A stretch of DNA of 64,000 nt from Eucommia ulmoides (Eukaryota > Streptophyta > Magnoliopsida > Garryales > Eucommiaceae). The notes below the pieces were generated by a model. The model was not told the DNA's origin. It saw nothing but the letters and a program-made list of their open reading frames with translations, and did no database searches. This document shows, in pieces, positions 35,826 through 48,094 of this stretch. How positions within the stretch are numbered: position 1 is the first letter of the stretch; every line of letters starts with the position of its first letter. Location: contig CM028338.1 of the NCBI GenBank assembly GCA_016647705.1, forward strand, positions 20,233,577-20,297,576. The letters run 5' to 3'. Both the position numbers and the translations under genes were made by a program.

Positions 35826-36045
35826 ACAATTCCCAATTCGTTTAGCATATGTCATGATAATAAATAAATCACATGGGAAATCAATGCAATTTATTAGAGT
35901 TGATTTGACTACACCAGTTTTTTGTCATATCCAATTATATGTTGCTTTATTAACATACACACCATTTGATCGATTAATTGTACTTCTATCTGAAGACAAA
36001 TTACTAAATACAACGAACATTGTTTACCCAAAAACATTATTTTGA
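35826..36045 (+). pseudogene. Helitron Rep/helicase C-terminal fragment (PIF1-like)
   Basis: The open segment starting at 35854 reads 'MIINKSHGKSMQFIRVDLTTPVFCHIQLYVALLTYTPFDRL' and ends 'TTNIVYPKTLF'. In-frame sequence just upstream gives 'FPIRLAYV'. PIF1-type helicases of plant Helitrons end 'FP-(R/K)L-FAMTINKSQGQ(S/T)-----YLP-PVFSHGQLYVALSR...NVVYKEVF', so the match covers helicase motifs V and VI. It deviates from the consensus at the 'ALSR' position (here ALLT). Only about 70 residues remain; I found no Rep domain and no CTRR-hairpin terminus. It is a stranded scrap of a Helitron, or of a captured PIF1 gene. Confidence 0.6.
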
Positions 36046-36696
36046 AGATCTCAACTGAAGTATTAATACGATAATTTAATTATTAATTTATTTTTTTGTT
36101 TAGTTAAAAAAATCTCATTAATATTTCATTATCTTTGTTAATTGTTGTAGAAAATGGCTAAAAATGTTCTACATGATGGAGATATTATTATGAGCTAATT
36201 GAATTATTAATATTATGTCATTATCTTTGTTTTTTCACTTTATTGACTTTAAAAATAATATTTAAGAATTTGAGAATGTTATATAAACAAATACAATTAT
36301 GTCAAAAAAAAAAAATTGAACTAGTATTCTTAAGGTATTCATGTTGCTTTCATTTAAAAACATTAATTGAGAAATTAAGAATATCGTATAAAAGGAGGAA
36401 AATTTGTCAATCTCTTCTAAATTTTATCGTAGCAGAAGTATATTATTCATTTGAAAACATGTATCAATAACTAAATTGTTGATTATTGGTTTTGATATTT
36501 GTTGTTTTGAGTGATGAACTTATATTCTCTAATAATATTTTTGTTGTTGAGTCCATTGATCTTTTTGCTCTGTTGCCTAAAAATTAAAATTAATATTTTA
36601 AACTTAAAGTTATCTTTTCTTTGTTTATGCCTTCAGGCACGAATTATATGCTAGTATATATACACCCGTACAAATTTATGCCATAATTTTATTGAA
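36046..36696. other. AT-rich stretch without recognisable genes
   Basis: A 75-residue open frame at 36243-36470 is Lys/Leu/Ile-rich, as expected from AT-rich DNA, and has no motif. Short near-repeats of 'attaagaat(a/t)t' and 'taaaaacattaat' occur. Nothing else can be supported. Confidence 0.4.
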
Positions 36697-37198
36697 GTTT
36701 GGTAGGGAAAACTCTCCGCATCAATCGGTCAACTGACAGGAGGCGTATCAGTCGACCGACTGGCATTTTTGATTGGCCTGATTTCAACACTACATCAATC
36801 GGTCAACCGATGTCCAGGGATCAGTTAACTTACTGTTTCGGTTGAGATTTCGAGAAACTTGGTATTTCGGTCAAAACCTAGCCCTTTTTTATGATTCCAA
36901 TAGAGAATTTTGGGGGATCTGATCTCATTAAAAATATGGTACATATATTTTATATCCCTATTGATTTGGTCCATATAGTTTAAGATTCTCTCAATTTAAG
37001 TAGCTAAATACTTCCTATCTTTATGATTGATAATTGAAAAATATTTTATGAACTTATTTAAGAGTTTTAAAAGATAATTTTAAGTGAAATACACCAGAAT
37101 TGAATGATTATGTAATATGGGGTGTAAGAGTGCCTTTTAGAGGCATATCTTTTGAAAAGCAGTTGTTGGAGGGCTTGTTATCAGTCTATATATACAGA

Positions 37199-38604
37199 TG
37201 ATAAGGGTAATTTATCCATTTATTTTCAAACCGATTTTGGTAGTTTTTGAGTATTTTTATCGTGTTTTAATTTGTTTTAATTAGATTTTATTTGTTTTTG
37301 TATAAATCAGGTGTTTGGGATGAAAAGGAGTTAAAACGGTTGAAAATCAAGCTAATCGATGGAAAGGCGGTGGAAGAACGGTAGAAAAATGATGAAAAAT
37401 GTCAAGTTGTCCACCGCTGCAGCGGGGAAACAACAGAGAGCTCAATTTCACTCTGTTTGTCCACTGCTGCAGCGGTAAAACAATAGAGTGTCCACTAATG
37501 AACTACCGCTGCAGCGATCAAGCCACCGCTGCAGCGGTAACCACTACCAACATACCCACCACTGCAGCGGTGAACTCTGCTCATGTAAAGTGTTTTTTTT
37601 AGATATTTTGAGATATTTGTGTTCCCATATCCTCTCCCCCTTCTTCTATTTTCGGACATTAGACCTCATGAGAGAATAGAGAATAGTCTTGAGAGGTTTT
37701 GGGGAGAGCTTAACCAAACCAAAGAAGAAAAACTATGAGCGAAGAAGGAGAAACGCTCTCAGAGTGGTTTTAGCGTCAGATCTTCGGATAACTACTAAGT
37801 TCTTTCATTTCTTTATTTATTTCTTAACTTTGGTAGTTTTTTTTAGCATGTTTAGCTCATTTAGCGTTGTATATACAGTAATGGCCATTGGCTAAACATG
37901 AATTATCTATGGGCTTAATATAATTTATGAAAATGTCATTTTTTTTAATTGTGTTTTTTAACGGTTGTTCTTCGTTATTCAATTGTGTTTACCGTTCTTG
38001 TATTTCCATTATATACTTGTTTAAATATATTGAGAAATCAGGGTTTGACACTCGAAAAAGGTAACATCGGATTCGGACTAGGGTTTAAACACAATGTGGC
38101 AATCTAATGACCCGAGAGGGCGTTAGAAAGTGTGCAATCCATGACGTTGGGGCAAGACTCATATGACTTTTTGTTCTAAAAAATACTAGAGGAGGACTTC
38201 GGCGTTAACGCGAAGTCATATATTTATTCACTTTATACTCGGGAGAGGGAGTTAATGAGTTTTTGATACTGAGATTGTCGAATAGGTCAAATATCGTTAT
38301 TGTTAACTAAACAAAACCAAACACATTTAAGTAAATAAAATTAATCCCTAGATAATCCATTCCCCTAAACGTCTCAATATAGTGTAAATAGTGTAATTAG
38401 ATTAATTAGTATTTTAGTTTAGTATTTATATTTATAAACAAAATATATTTGTATCGCCTAAATAAAATTAAGTTATGATAATTACGATACTCAACGATAA
38501 TCTCAACCAATCGTTGTGGATACGACAACCCTTACTCTTCCCATTATACTAAAACTTGGCGCATACACTTGCGGTGAAAGTAGTAACGTATTTACGCGCT
38601 ACCA
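37199..38604 (+). repeat. A5 5' LTR
   Basis: It begins TGATAAGGGTAATTTATCC and ends '...tttacgcgctacca'. Five palindromes of the CACCGCTGCAGCGGTG type lie at 37408-37572, about 210-370 bp into the LTR. A pyrimidine-rich 'cctctcccccttcttct' follows near 37630. Confidence 0.9.
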
Positions 38605-41179
38605 AGTTTTTGGCACCGTTGTCAGGGATTGTGTTTTAGATTGTTGTTGATATTATGAGTAAGTAACTTGATTTTAATTTAGGCATTTATTTTGTTGATA
38701 ATTTTTGTTTGTATTTTTGTTTTTTATTTCTCATGCAGGGTACTTGAAGATACTATTTTCAACGAGATTCCGAGCTGTTTTATTGTACTTGGGATCGATA
38801 CAAGGAGTTGCTCAATCGGTTTCCAAATTATCAATTCCTGAGGAAATGTCAACTTTTGAATTTTCTCGACGGGTTACAAGCCGCAACCAGAACATGGTTG
38901 GAAGGAGGAAACAATACCACCTCTTTCTAAGACCTAACCGCGGATGAAGCCCTTTGGTCATTGGAGGAATTGGCGGCTTTTGATTATCAGAGTTGGAATT
39001 ATTCACCTAGTTACCCAAGCTTGGGGGATTATTCCAACACTTCGGTGCCATGGATTGACACCCCGGACCAAAATGTGGAGTCTTCCCCCAACCTGTAAGA
39101 GATATTCGCTACAGTTATGGGGAAAATAAAAATTGGTCAGCTTATGTGCTATGTTGACGTTGAGTCAGAAGCGGTGGCACTGAGAGAAGCAAATGTCACA
39201 TCCCTATGAGAAAGCCACCGTGAGGAATTGAATGAAAGTGGGAGGAACTTGAGCGAGATTGAAGACGATCATGCTAATATTCAAATAACCCAAGTATGGA
39301 TTGGTGATGAAGAATCACATGTTAATAGTTGTAATTTTTCGTCGTTTGAATTCCAATTGGTGATTTCGCCCCCGATCCAAGACGATCACATTTATAAGGA
39401 TCCGATGTGGCTCACCTATCCTACCCGTTTCCAGCTCAATACATTCAAGCTCCCCAAGCACAAAATTCAGAGAAGAATCGAGTTGAAAGATCAAGCAGAA
39501 CAGAGCCAAATCTCACTAGTCTTGAGGGCGTATAAAATCAAGACCCATATGTAGTGTTGTATGACACTTACTGTGGACGAAAGCCACTCTTTGACGATCC
39601 ATTCGGCGTGTCAAGCCAAAGACCTTAAATCAACCGCTTCTTGGGAGGCAACCCAATGTTTCAAAAATAAATTATATCTATCACTGCCGACTTGATTCAG
39701 AGGCGAGATTCTATCGCCTTCCAGGTATGTGTTCTAAACCTTTGTCTTCATTATAATGCTTTATGCTTTCATTGGGATTGTTGTCAATATAGACACTACC
39801 CATTTTAAGTTCAGGGGTGATGTGTAGTACGTTATTATGTTTTATTGTTGTTAGTTATGTTTTATTTTTTTAATGTATGCATGTTTGTTTAGGTTTAGTT
39901 TGTTTATGTATTAGTTGTTGTATGCTGAGTTTTGTACTTCATCTGGGCTATTACCCAATGATGAGTCTGTCCCCTAGTTGTTTATTGAGGTTGAGCGTAA
40001 TGCTCATTCATGTGTGTTCTGTGTGCTTGACGTCTCGTTTTAGTAAAAGTTATTGTCGATCCTAATTGCACGAGATGCATAACTATCCAATTGATTTGAC
40101 ACCAATTATCCATTAGCCAAGTTCATGACAATAGGTATTCTACAACCTGATTTGGCAGAAATTCGAGGCGAAATCCTAGGCGAGGTAGTTCAGAAGATAT
40201 GATTTAGGCATTCTTTTTTATTGCTTGAGCCTTTGAAGCTTACCTTGTTATATCGTTATCCCTCATTACCTGTCGAAGCCTGAAAGTTGTTTCAATTCTG
40301 AACACGTAACTAATACCCTGGCCAATTGACTTCTTTCCAAACCTTTATCGCTAAACCTAAGGCACAATTTGAGTGAAAACAAGTTAGCATTTGTTTATGC
40401 TACTTGAAGTGAGCGGTTGAGTTTTGGGCGAACTATTGAATAGTTCGGTATTCGAGTACTCACTTGTCATTTTTTCTATCAGATTTCCACACCCGTCAAA
40501 TTATAACAAATCAAATAAGTTTAGGGTAAGTTTATGAAGAAAAAAAAGTTCTATTTTAGTTTTGTCTTGACAAGTGAATACTACATTTTCAAATATAAGT
40601 TCAAGGTTGTTTCGAATTGATCTGTGTGGGGTTACGAGTATAATTGAGCCAAGCATTGTGCCTCAGGTATTGTTAAGTTAATAACGTAACCTGTTTTCTA
40701 TTCCCTATATACTCTTGGCCATTTTCAAAAAATCAAACCATGTCCTATTGATCTTTTTGAATTTCTTAGCCTACATTAGTGGAGAATTAAACCCTATCAG
40801 GCATATGGATTTTCTATACCTTATTGGTTTTAGTCATGAGCTTTATTGGTGTATAATCCAATCCGATTGGTGGATATTTATATAATTGAGTTTCTGCACA
40901 CACACTTTAAAATGATCTACAATGGCGCTTACTATTATTGAATGTTGAAATTCTAGAACACCATATGGTGCGTTTTATTTTTGAACTCAATAGAATTGGG
41001 GGCCGATGAGGGAAAACCGTTTGGCCGGGTAGATGAAATTCAAAACTTGCACATTGTTTTTTTTAGTTTTTTTGTGTTTTTTATTTTTAGTATTTAAATT
41101 TCATAATTAGTTATTGTAGTTTCTTGTATTGTGCGGCTATTTTACTCGAGGACTAGAAAATTCTAAGTTTGGGGGTATC
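38605..41179 (+). mobile_element. A5 interior: PBS, gag-like trace, conserved non-coding part
   Basis: The PBS TGGCACCGTTGTCAGGGA (38611-38628) is a variant of the tRNA-Asp type. Gag-like traces related to A1 lie at about 38740-39100 ('FLDGLQAATRTWLEGG' type). A conserved hairpin is at about 39699-39720, with 'cttgggaggcaaccca' just before it (39640-39655). The block near 40980-41040 ('ggggccgatgagggaaaacc') is shared with A1. No pol domain was seen. The gag trace has several breaks. Confidence 0.78.
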
Positions 41180-42586
41180 TGATAAGGGTAATTTATTCAT
41201 TTATTTCCAAACCCCGAATTTGGTAATTTTTGAGTATTTTTATCATGTTTTAATTTGTTTCAATTAACTTTTATTTGTTTTTGTATAAATTAGGTGTTTG
41301 GGACGAAAATGGGGTAAAACAGTTGAAAATCAAGCTAATCGGTGGAACGGCGGTGGAAAAATGGTGGAAAAATTATGAAAAACGCCAAGTTGTCCACCGC
41401 TGTAGCGGTGAAACAACAGATAGCTCAATTTCATTCCGTCTATCCACCGCTGCAGCGGTGAAACAACAGAGTGCCCACTAATGAACCACCGCTGCAGCGA
41501 TCAAGCCACCGCTGTAGCGGTGAATATTGCCGATATACCCACCGTTGCAGCGGTGAACCCTGTACCTATAAAGTATTTTTTTAGATATTTTGAGATATTT
41601 TTGTTCCCATATCCTCTCCCCCTCTCCTATTTTCAGACATTAGACCTCATGAGATAATAAAAGATAGTCTTGAGAGGTTTTGGGGAGAGCTTAACCAAAC
41701 CAAAAGAAAAAAACACCGAGCGAAGAAGGAGAAACGCTCTCGGAGTGGCTTTAGCGTCAAATCTTCGGATAACTGCTAAGTTCCTTCGTTTCTTTCTTTA
41801 TTGCTTAACTTTGGTAGTTTGTTTGAGCATATTTAACTCATTTAGCATTGTAGATACGATTATGGCTATTGGCTAAACAAGAATTATCTATGGCATTAAT
41901 ATAATTTATGAAAATATCGTTTGTTTGAATTGTGTTTTTTTAACGGTTGTTCTTCGCTATTCGATTGTGTTTACCATTCTTGTATTTCCATTATATACTT
42001 GTTTAGATATATTGAGAAATCGGGGTTTGACACTCGGGAAAGGTAACCCCGGATTCGGACTAGGTTTTAAATACAACGCGACGATCTAATGACCCAGGAG
42101 GGCATTAGAAAGTGTGCGATCCATGACGTTGGGGCAAGACTCATGTGACTATGTGTTCTAAAAAAGGCTATAGGGGGACTTCGGCGTTAACGCGAAGTCA
42201 CATATTCATTCACTTTACACTTGGGAGAGGAAGTAAATAGGTTTACAATACTGAGATTGTCGGATAGGTCGAATACTATTATTATTAACTAAACAAAACC
42301 AAACACGTTTAAGTAAATGAAGTTAATCCCTAGATAATCCATTCCCTTAAACGTCTCAATATAGTATAAATAGTGTAATTAGATTAATTAGTATTTTAGT
42401 TTAGTATTTATATTTATAAACAAAACATATATTTATCGACTAAATAAAGTTAGGTTATGATAATTACGGTACTCAACGATAATCTCAACCAATCTCTGTG
42501 GATACGACAACCCTTACTCTTTCCATTATACTAAAACTTGACCCGTACACTTGCGGTGAAAATAGCGAGGTATTTACACGCTGCCA
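41180..42586 (+). repeat. A5 3' LTR
   Basis: It begins TGATAAGGGTAATTTATTC, holds five palindromes at 41393-41560, and ends '...tttacacgctgcca' before the target duplication. Confidence 0.9.
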
Positions 42587-43377
42587 ATAGACTGCGAAAT
42601 TTAAATGAGATATATCAAGAACAACTGTTCCTATGTTTTTCTAGGAGATATTATTCTGCTGAGATTTTTCAAGAGAAATTTTGTGCTAAGTTCTTTATGT
42701 AAAGCGCTGATTGATTTGGCATCATCGACTTGTGCTATCTTGCGATTCTGTTTTCATTCTTTGGTGTTTTCCTGGAGAGATCTTTCCAATTTATTGTTAT
42801 CTATGTTGATTTCATATTATTATTGCTTGCTTGGATTTAAGATCATTAGAAAGTCGTTTTCAAATGTAAAAACCTAAAAATCTTTTTAAAACGATTTTGT
42901 GTGATTATCTAATTACATGCTTTAATTTGTGCTACCCACACATTACTATTAATCAAATATAAATCTGTATCACATTGTATTTATCACATAGTAAATTTTG
43001 AGACATTATCAAGTATAACTGTATTAAGATGGTAAAAGCTCCTTGTGGGAAAAAACTTATATTTTCTGTATTTATGAGTTTAAGCGGATTGGACACTGTT
43101 GGGCCGGTGTCTAGTTAGGGTAGCTAGATTTCGATCTTTTTCCAGTGAAAAAAAATTGAGGTTTGATCTTTGTATTAAGTATAAAAGGTTAGGTTATTTT
43201 TTTCCCTTGAAAAGAACTAGGTTTTGATTTTCCCTACAATTGAATTAATTTTGAGTGAATTGTAAAGGTTCCATCCTTACCTGGAAAAATGATACTTGTG
43301 AGTGTTGTAAGGTTTTGATTTTTCAGTAATAGAATTAGATTTGTCTTTAGCTTGGTAAAAATATAAGTGTTAGCTCA

Positions 43378-44164
43378 GTGAGCTACCCAAGAGGGGGTGA
43401 ATTGGGTAGTATTAAAAATTATCAGAATATAACACTTAAAAAATCAAACAATTAATATTATCCTAAAACTAATTATTATCTTTTATAGCAGCGAATTATG
43501 TGTTATCAACTAGGTGCACACCCAAACAACAAAATATAAACAATATAAATAATGCAGCACACAGAAATTTATACATGTTCACCAAGTTACTCGTAGCTAA
43601 TCCAGTCCCCCAAGCCCCACGGAGAGTCGCACCCACTAAATTCAAGATCCCTTTAAAGGTAGGCACCAAATCCTCACAATGATTCTTTTCGCAGGCTCAA
43701 AATCAACCTTTACAATTCCTTTTCACAAGCTAAGGAATAACCTCTATCTTTTTACTAGGTGGAAGATTAACCTAATTCTATTACAGGGAGAATCACGACC
43801 TAATTATTTTTATACCTTAGACTCAAGAATCAAAGCTCACACAAATATGCTCCAAATATCCTTTTACCCAATAAGGATTGAAGCGTTACAATTCACTCAC
43901 AATTCTATAAAGGAAGAATTAAAACCTAATCTTTTTATACTCTAGGCAAATATCAAAACCTCAATCTCTTTACCGAAAGAGATTGAAACCAGTTACCCCT
44001 AATTAGACACCCCCAATAGTATCTAATCCGTACACAATTCACCAATTACAAAAATTGATAAGTTATTCCCACTCGGAGCTTCCACCACCTCAAATTAATT
44101 AATACTCAATTAATGTCCCGAAACTAGTGATAGAAATAAAGTGAGAAAATTCAAAATCTGATTT

Positions 44165-44216
<52 letters not shown>

Positions 44217-45193
44217 GTGTACCAATCAATTTGGCACGTTATCAGATTTTCTAAAGAAATTGTTTCAAAAAATATTTTTCAATAAAAATTCAGAAAACAA
44301 TTTCAAAGATCAAATTCCAAATAATAGATAATAAGATCAAGCACAATTAATAGAAAATAACTTGGAATGATCTCACCAGGAATTCACTGAATGAATATAA
44401 TAGCAATGAAACTTCAGATCGGTAGTAACAATAATCCACAGCAAATTTTTTCAAGACCAAATCTCAAGAATGATCTCACAATGCACTCAATATGATTTAG
44501 AATAATGACTCTTAGAAAGCTCAGAAACTTAATAGCTCTTGAAATTTGATTGATTGGGATCTCTTTAATCTTAAAAACGCAGGTGTATTTGTAGGGAAAT
44601 AAAATAAGTCTTCCAACGGTTAGTTCCCACTTGTAATGATAACTAATTGCACCTATAGACCCAATATATCATTATGACTTAATCCTGGTTTATTTCACTT
44701 AATAATATTTTTTAAAATATTCAATTTCGTCCCTCAAACTCAATTAAATAAGATAGAAAGAATTTTATGTACTAAATTGAGAAATATTAAAAATATATAA
44801 ACCATATCTATAGGGATGACAAAATATCAATGATATATCTTTAATACTATCATATCCCCAAAATTTCTCTCATATCTTAACCATAAACAGCTAGTAACGG
44901 CTACTATTTGATCAAAATCCTCAAAATCTTCTAAACCTGAAACAGACTCATCAGTCGATCGACCAAGACCCATAAGTCGACCGCCTAATTCAGGTTGTAG
45001 CCCAAGCCAAATGTTTCTCACTCATTGGTCGACCAGTAATTCATGGTCTGTCGACCGAACGATACAGAGAGCTTCTCAAGCTAAAATCTATTCGCCCATC
45101 AGTCGACTGCCCATTCTCCATCTGTCGACCGGATGATTCAGTATGTTTTATAACATCAACATTTAATTGTCCATCAAAATCTTAGGATCTACA
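43378..45193 (-). mobile_element. C3: solo C-family LTR, inverted inside C2
   Basis: This 1816-bp LTR on the minus strand begins TGTAGATCCTAAGATTTTGA at 45193 and ends '...gagctaaca' at 43378. It has perfect ATAAG duplications at 43373-43377 and 45194-45198. Diverged copies of the C-family palindromes lie at 44945-45135. It includes a run of more than 40 A (plus strand) at about 44169-44215. No interior is present. Confidence 0.92.
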
Positions 45194-45793
45194 ATAAGGT
45201 TCTTCCTTTACTTGGAAAAAGAAAATTTGTAAATGTTGATTCTGAGCCTTGGAAAAGAATCGTTGTAAGGGATTGGTTCCTACCATTAAAGGAATCAGGG
45301 GTTTAGATGTTGTGAATCTCTTGGTGTGCTTCATTCTTTACTTTCATTATATTTTGTTTGGGTGTGTACCTAAAATTAAACACTTAACCGCTGCGTAACG
45401 AAGATAATAATTGATTTAGAAAAAATTGATTATTTGATAAGTGTTGAAAATTTATTTGTTCAAATTTTTATAACTACCCAATTCGCCTTCTCTCTACGGT
45501 AGCTCATTGGGCCAATAAAATATATACCTGTATATACAATTCATTAATAATATCTTTTATGTAGCAACCAATACCACAGTACTAGTTTAGGATTTATTCT
45601 TAGACTCGCACTATGTCGATGCCAATATTCTATTTAATATTTGGGAGATAATCAGAACTTACTAATAACCATTAAAATTTTACTTTTGTCTGACTCTATC
45701 AATACTCATATAATAAAAACCATTAAATTTTTTAAGTCACCATCAAACTTAACAACATACAAAGAAAATATCATGAATCCTAAATTCATTGAC

Positions 45794-46872
45794 TGTTCAT
45801 CCTAAGATTTTGATGGACAACTAAATGTTAATATTTTTGGTGGAACTAACAATTTTATTAAGTGTTTCAATTTATTAGTTCCAGTGAAGAGATTATCATG
45901 AAGATATTGAGAAAAATGCTAAGTGGATACTAAAAACATTAACAAAGATAATGCATATTAAGAGATCGAAAAATTTGAAGAACCTAGAGAAAATAATTCA
46001 GGTTAAATTTCTACTTTTAATGTATCCTAATTAAGATCACACACGATACAAAATATTTTTACAATTATGTGTGTGTTTTATAGGATTTTAATTAGCTAAC
46101 ATATTTGCTCCTATGTGTAATTGAAGAAGAAATAATTGATTTAAAAAAGATAATTAATTAAAAATTGAATTTAAGGATTTAGTGGAGTTAACTGAAAAAA
46201 GAAATCGGTTAAAGGGGCAAAAACATCGAAGAATTTTAGTAGAAAATTAATTAAAGAGATGTGTTCCAGCAGGGTCGATCAACCGATCAACATGGATCGG
46301 TCAACCGATGTAATGGAGCTGGGAAGAAGACTCAGTCCCTGAATTGTTCGGTCAACAGGTAGGTCAACTTATGAAGTGAGATAAACTCTCTGAATCTCTC
46401 GGTCGACAGGTAAGTCGACTTATAGTTAAAAGATGAACTCTCTGAATCGTTAGATTAACTAGTAAACGCGGTAATGTTATCCAATGTGAGCAGGAAGTTT
46501 GCCTAAGACTTTATAAAAACCATTTTAGGATCTCAAACTTATTACTTCTTATTATAACGCATATAAGAATATTTATTTTAAGGTGTCGTACATGATTCTA
46601 ATTCGAGTTGCATTAATAGCATAAAAGTAATGAGTTTTTTGACCTAATTGTCTTTAACGTCTTCAATTCTCTAAAAATCTTCATTTTGCACCCATCTTGA
46701 ATTCCTTTGATTCTTCAATAATTATTTCATGATTTCTATAATGATTAATCTTTTTCGACCCATCTTTTTCTCATTTCAACCTATGGAACTCTTAATCTAA
46801 AATTACTTAATAAAATCATTAGTTCCATAAAATATCAATGTTTAATTGTCTATCAAAACATTAGGTTCAACA
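45794..46872. repeat. C4: two C-family LTR starts facing each other
   Basis: The left arm (45794 to about 46500) starts 'tgttcatcctaagattttg' and follows the C-family LTR in the plus direction through its palindrome region (46270-46460). The right arm (about 46560-46872) is the first 310 bp of a C-family LTR in the minus direction, ending 'aaaacattaggttcaaca'. The outer 310 bp therefore form a diverged inverted repeat. Flanking 5-mers (ttgac and gaagt) do not match, so it is not one simple insertion. Confidence 0.75.
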
Positions 46873-48094
46873 GAAGTTAATTGCTTTCAAATTATATTTC
46901 TATAACTTTTTTAATAACAAAAAAAAAATAATAATAATAATATTTCTATAACTTTACAAATAACAAAAAGGATAATCAATTACAATAAAATGTTATTTTC
47001 AAAACCTTCAAATAACTAGAAAGATAATTAATTATTTAAAAATAATATTTTTATAACTTTTAAATATTAGAAATGCAAAATATTGCTTATTTCATATTTT
47101 AGATATTTTTCAAATATCTAAAAAGGCTTCAAGTTACTTATAAATAATGTTACTATAATATAATTCTAAATAATTTCAAGTAATACTATATTGTTTCGGT
47201 TTAAAAATATAAATATTTACGTTTATATAAAAAGTGATGATAATCTTTGATTTTAATAAATTTATTTTTATTCAGTCAAATCAAAAATCATATAAATAAT
47301 ATTTTAATGATTTTATTTTTGGCATGTCCACATACATTGATACTGCAATTAATTTCGTCAACGGATTGATGAATAAATCTTTTTTACAATATTTGAAATC
47401 CATTCCCAAATATCAATCGACAATATATTATTATTTTAGACCATCTATAAATTTCTTCTTATTTTCTTCTTTTTCTTCGCTTGCTTGCAGGCCGAAGCCA
47501 AGCCTCCACTTGCATATATATATATATAGGGAGGGAGAGAGAGAAATGCAAATTGACTCAATGACTTAGGTTTAAGGTTTGAACATATTACACCAACATA
47601 CATACGAACTTATGCAATATTTAATTATATTTTTAACCCAAAGATTAGTATAAAAATTATAAAATATTCTTTAAATTACACTTCTAACCATAAATTAATG
47701 TAAAATGATTATATATTAATTTAATAATTTAACCGATGAGTGACTTTGATATAGGGTTTAGAGTAAATACGAAAAATACCATAAAAATTAAAATAAAATA
47801 ATAAAATATCCATATTAAGTTATTATTACTAAATGAACAATTCGAATATCAACCAGAGTAGGTGCCAAAAGAGTCCAACCCACCACCCAGATCCAAATAC
47901 GATACCATCGATGGTGAGCAAAATGACCATATCGCAAATGACATGATCCCATCGATTCCAGTCATCCTCCATTGGCGATGACAACTTTCGTGATCATTGG
48001 ATCGTTGGTTTTTCATATAAAGAAGATGAAGCATACAGACAAAGAACAAGAGTAAGACAAAGATACTATTTTTCAAGAAATTCCAAACCAATTT
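46873..48094. other. Intergenic region without supported genes
   Basis: AT-rich DNA to about 47330, then mixed sequence. 47450-47550 has a pyrimidine-rich run, a short TA run (about 47516-47529) and 'gggagggagagagagaaatg', which could be promoter/leader-like but leads into no recognisable protein. A minus-strand open frame at 47849-48091 starts with a hydrophobic stretch but matches nothing I know. Confidence 0.4.

Larger units (their letters stand above)
37199..42586 (+). mobile_element. A5: two-LTR non-autonomous Athila-like element inserted in C2
   Basis: A5 is the best-preserved A element. LTRs of almost equal length lie at 37199-38604 (1406 bp) and 41180-42586 (1407 bp). Flanks are acaga (37194-37198) and ataga (42587-42591), one base different. 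It has a tRNA-Asp PBS at 38611-38628 and a polypurine tract 'aagtttgggggtatc' at 41165-41179. The interior is 2575 bp with a gag-like trace only. The two LTRs differ at roughly one position in ten in the first 90 bp I compared, suggesting an old insertion. Confidence 0.92.
36697..45517 (+). mobile_element. C2: partial C-family LTR, interrupted by A5 and C3
   Basis: C-family LTR sequence begins mid-LTR near 36697 ('ggaaaactctccgcatcaatcgg'), runs to A5, resumes at 42587 and 43378's left flank, and ends at 45517 ('cattgggccaata'). It carries the same palindromes (36720-36840) and T-rich repeats as the C1 LTRs. No interior follows, so it looks like an incomplete solo LTR. Together with A5 and C3 it makes the second nest of the window. 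Confidence 0.8.

Noticed and set aside
36243-36470. Lys/Leu-rich open frame of 75 codons
   Set aside because: Composition is what AT-rich DNA produces by chance, and no motif is seen.
47849-48091. Minus-strand open frame of 80 codons with a hydrophobic N-terminus
   Set aside because: No recognisable motif, no splice or promoter support, and its start lies directly at the C5 insertion edge. Likely chance.
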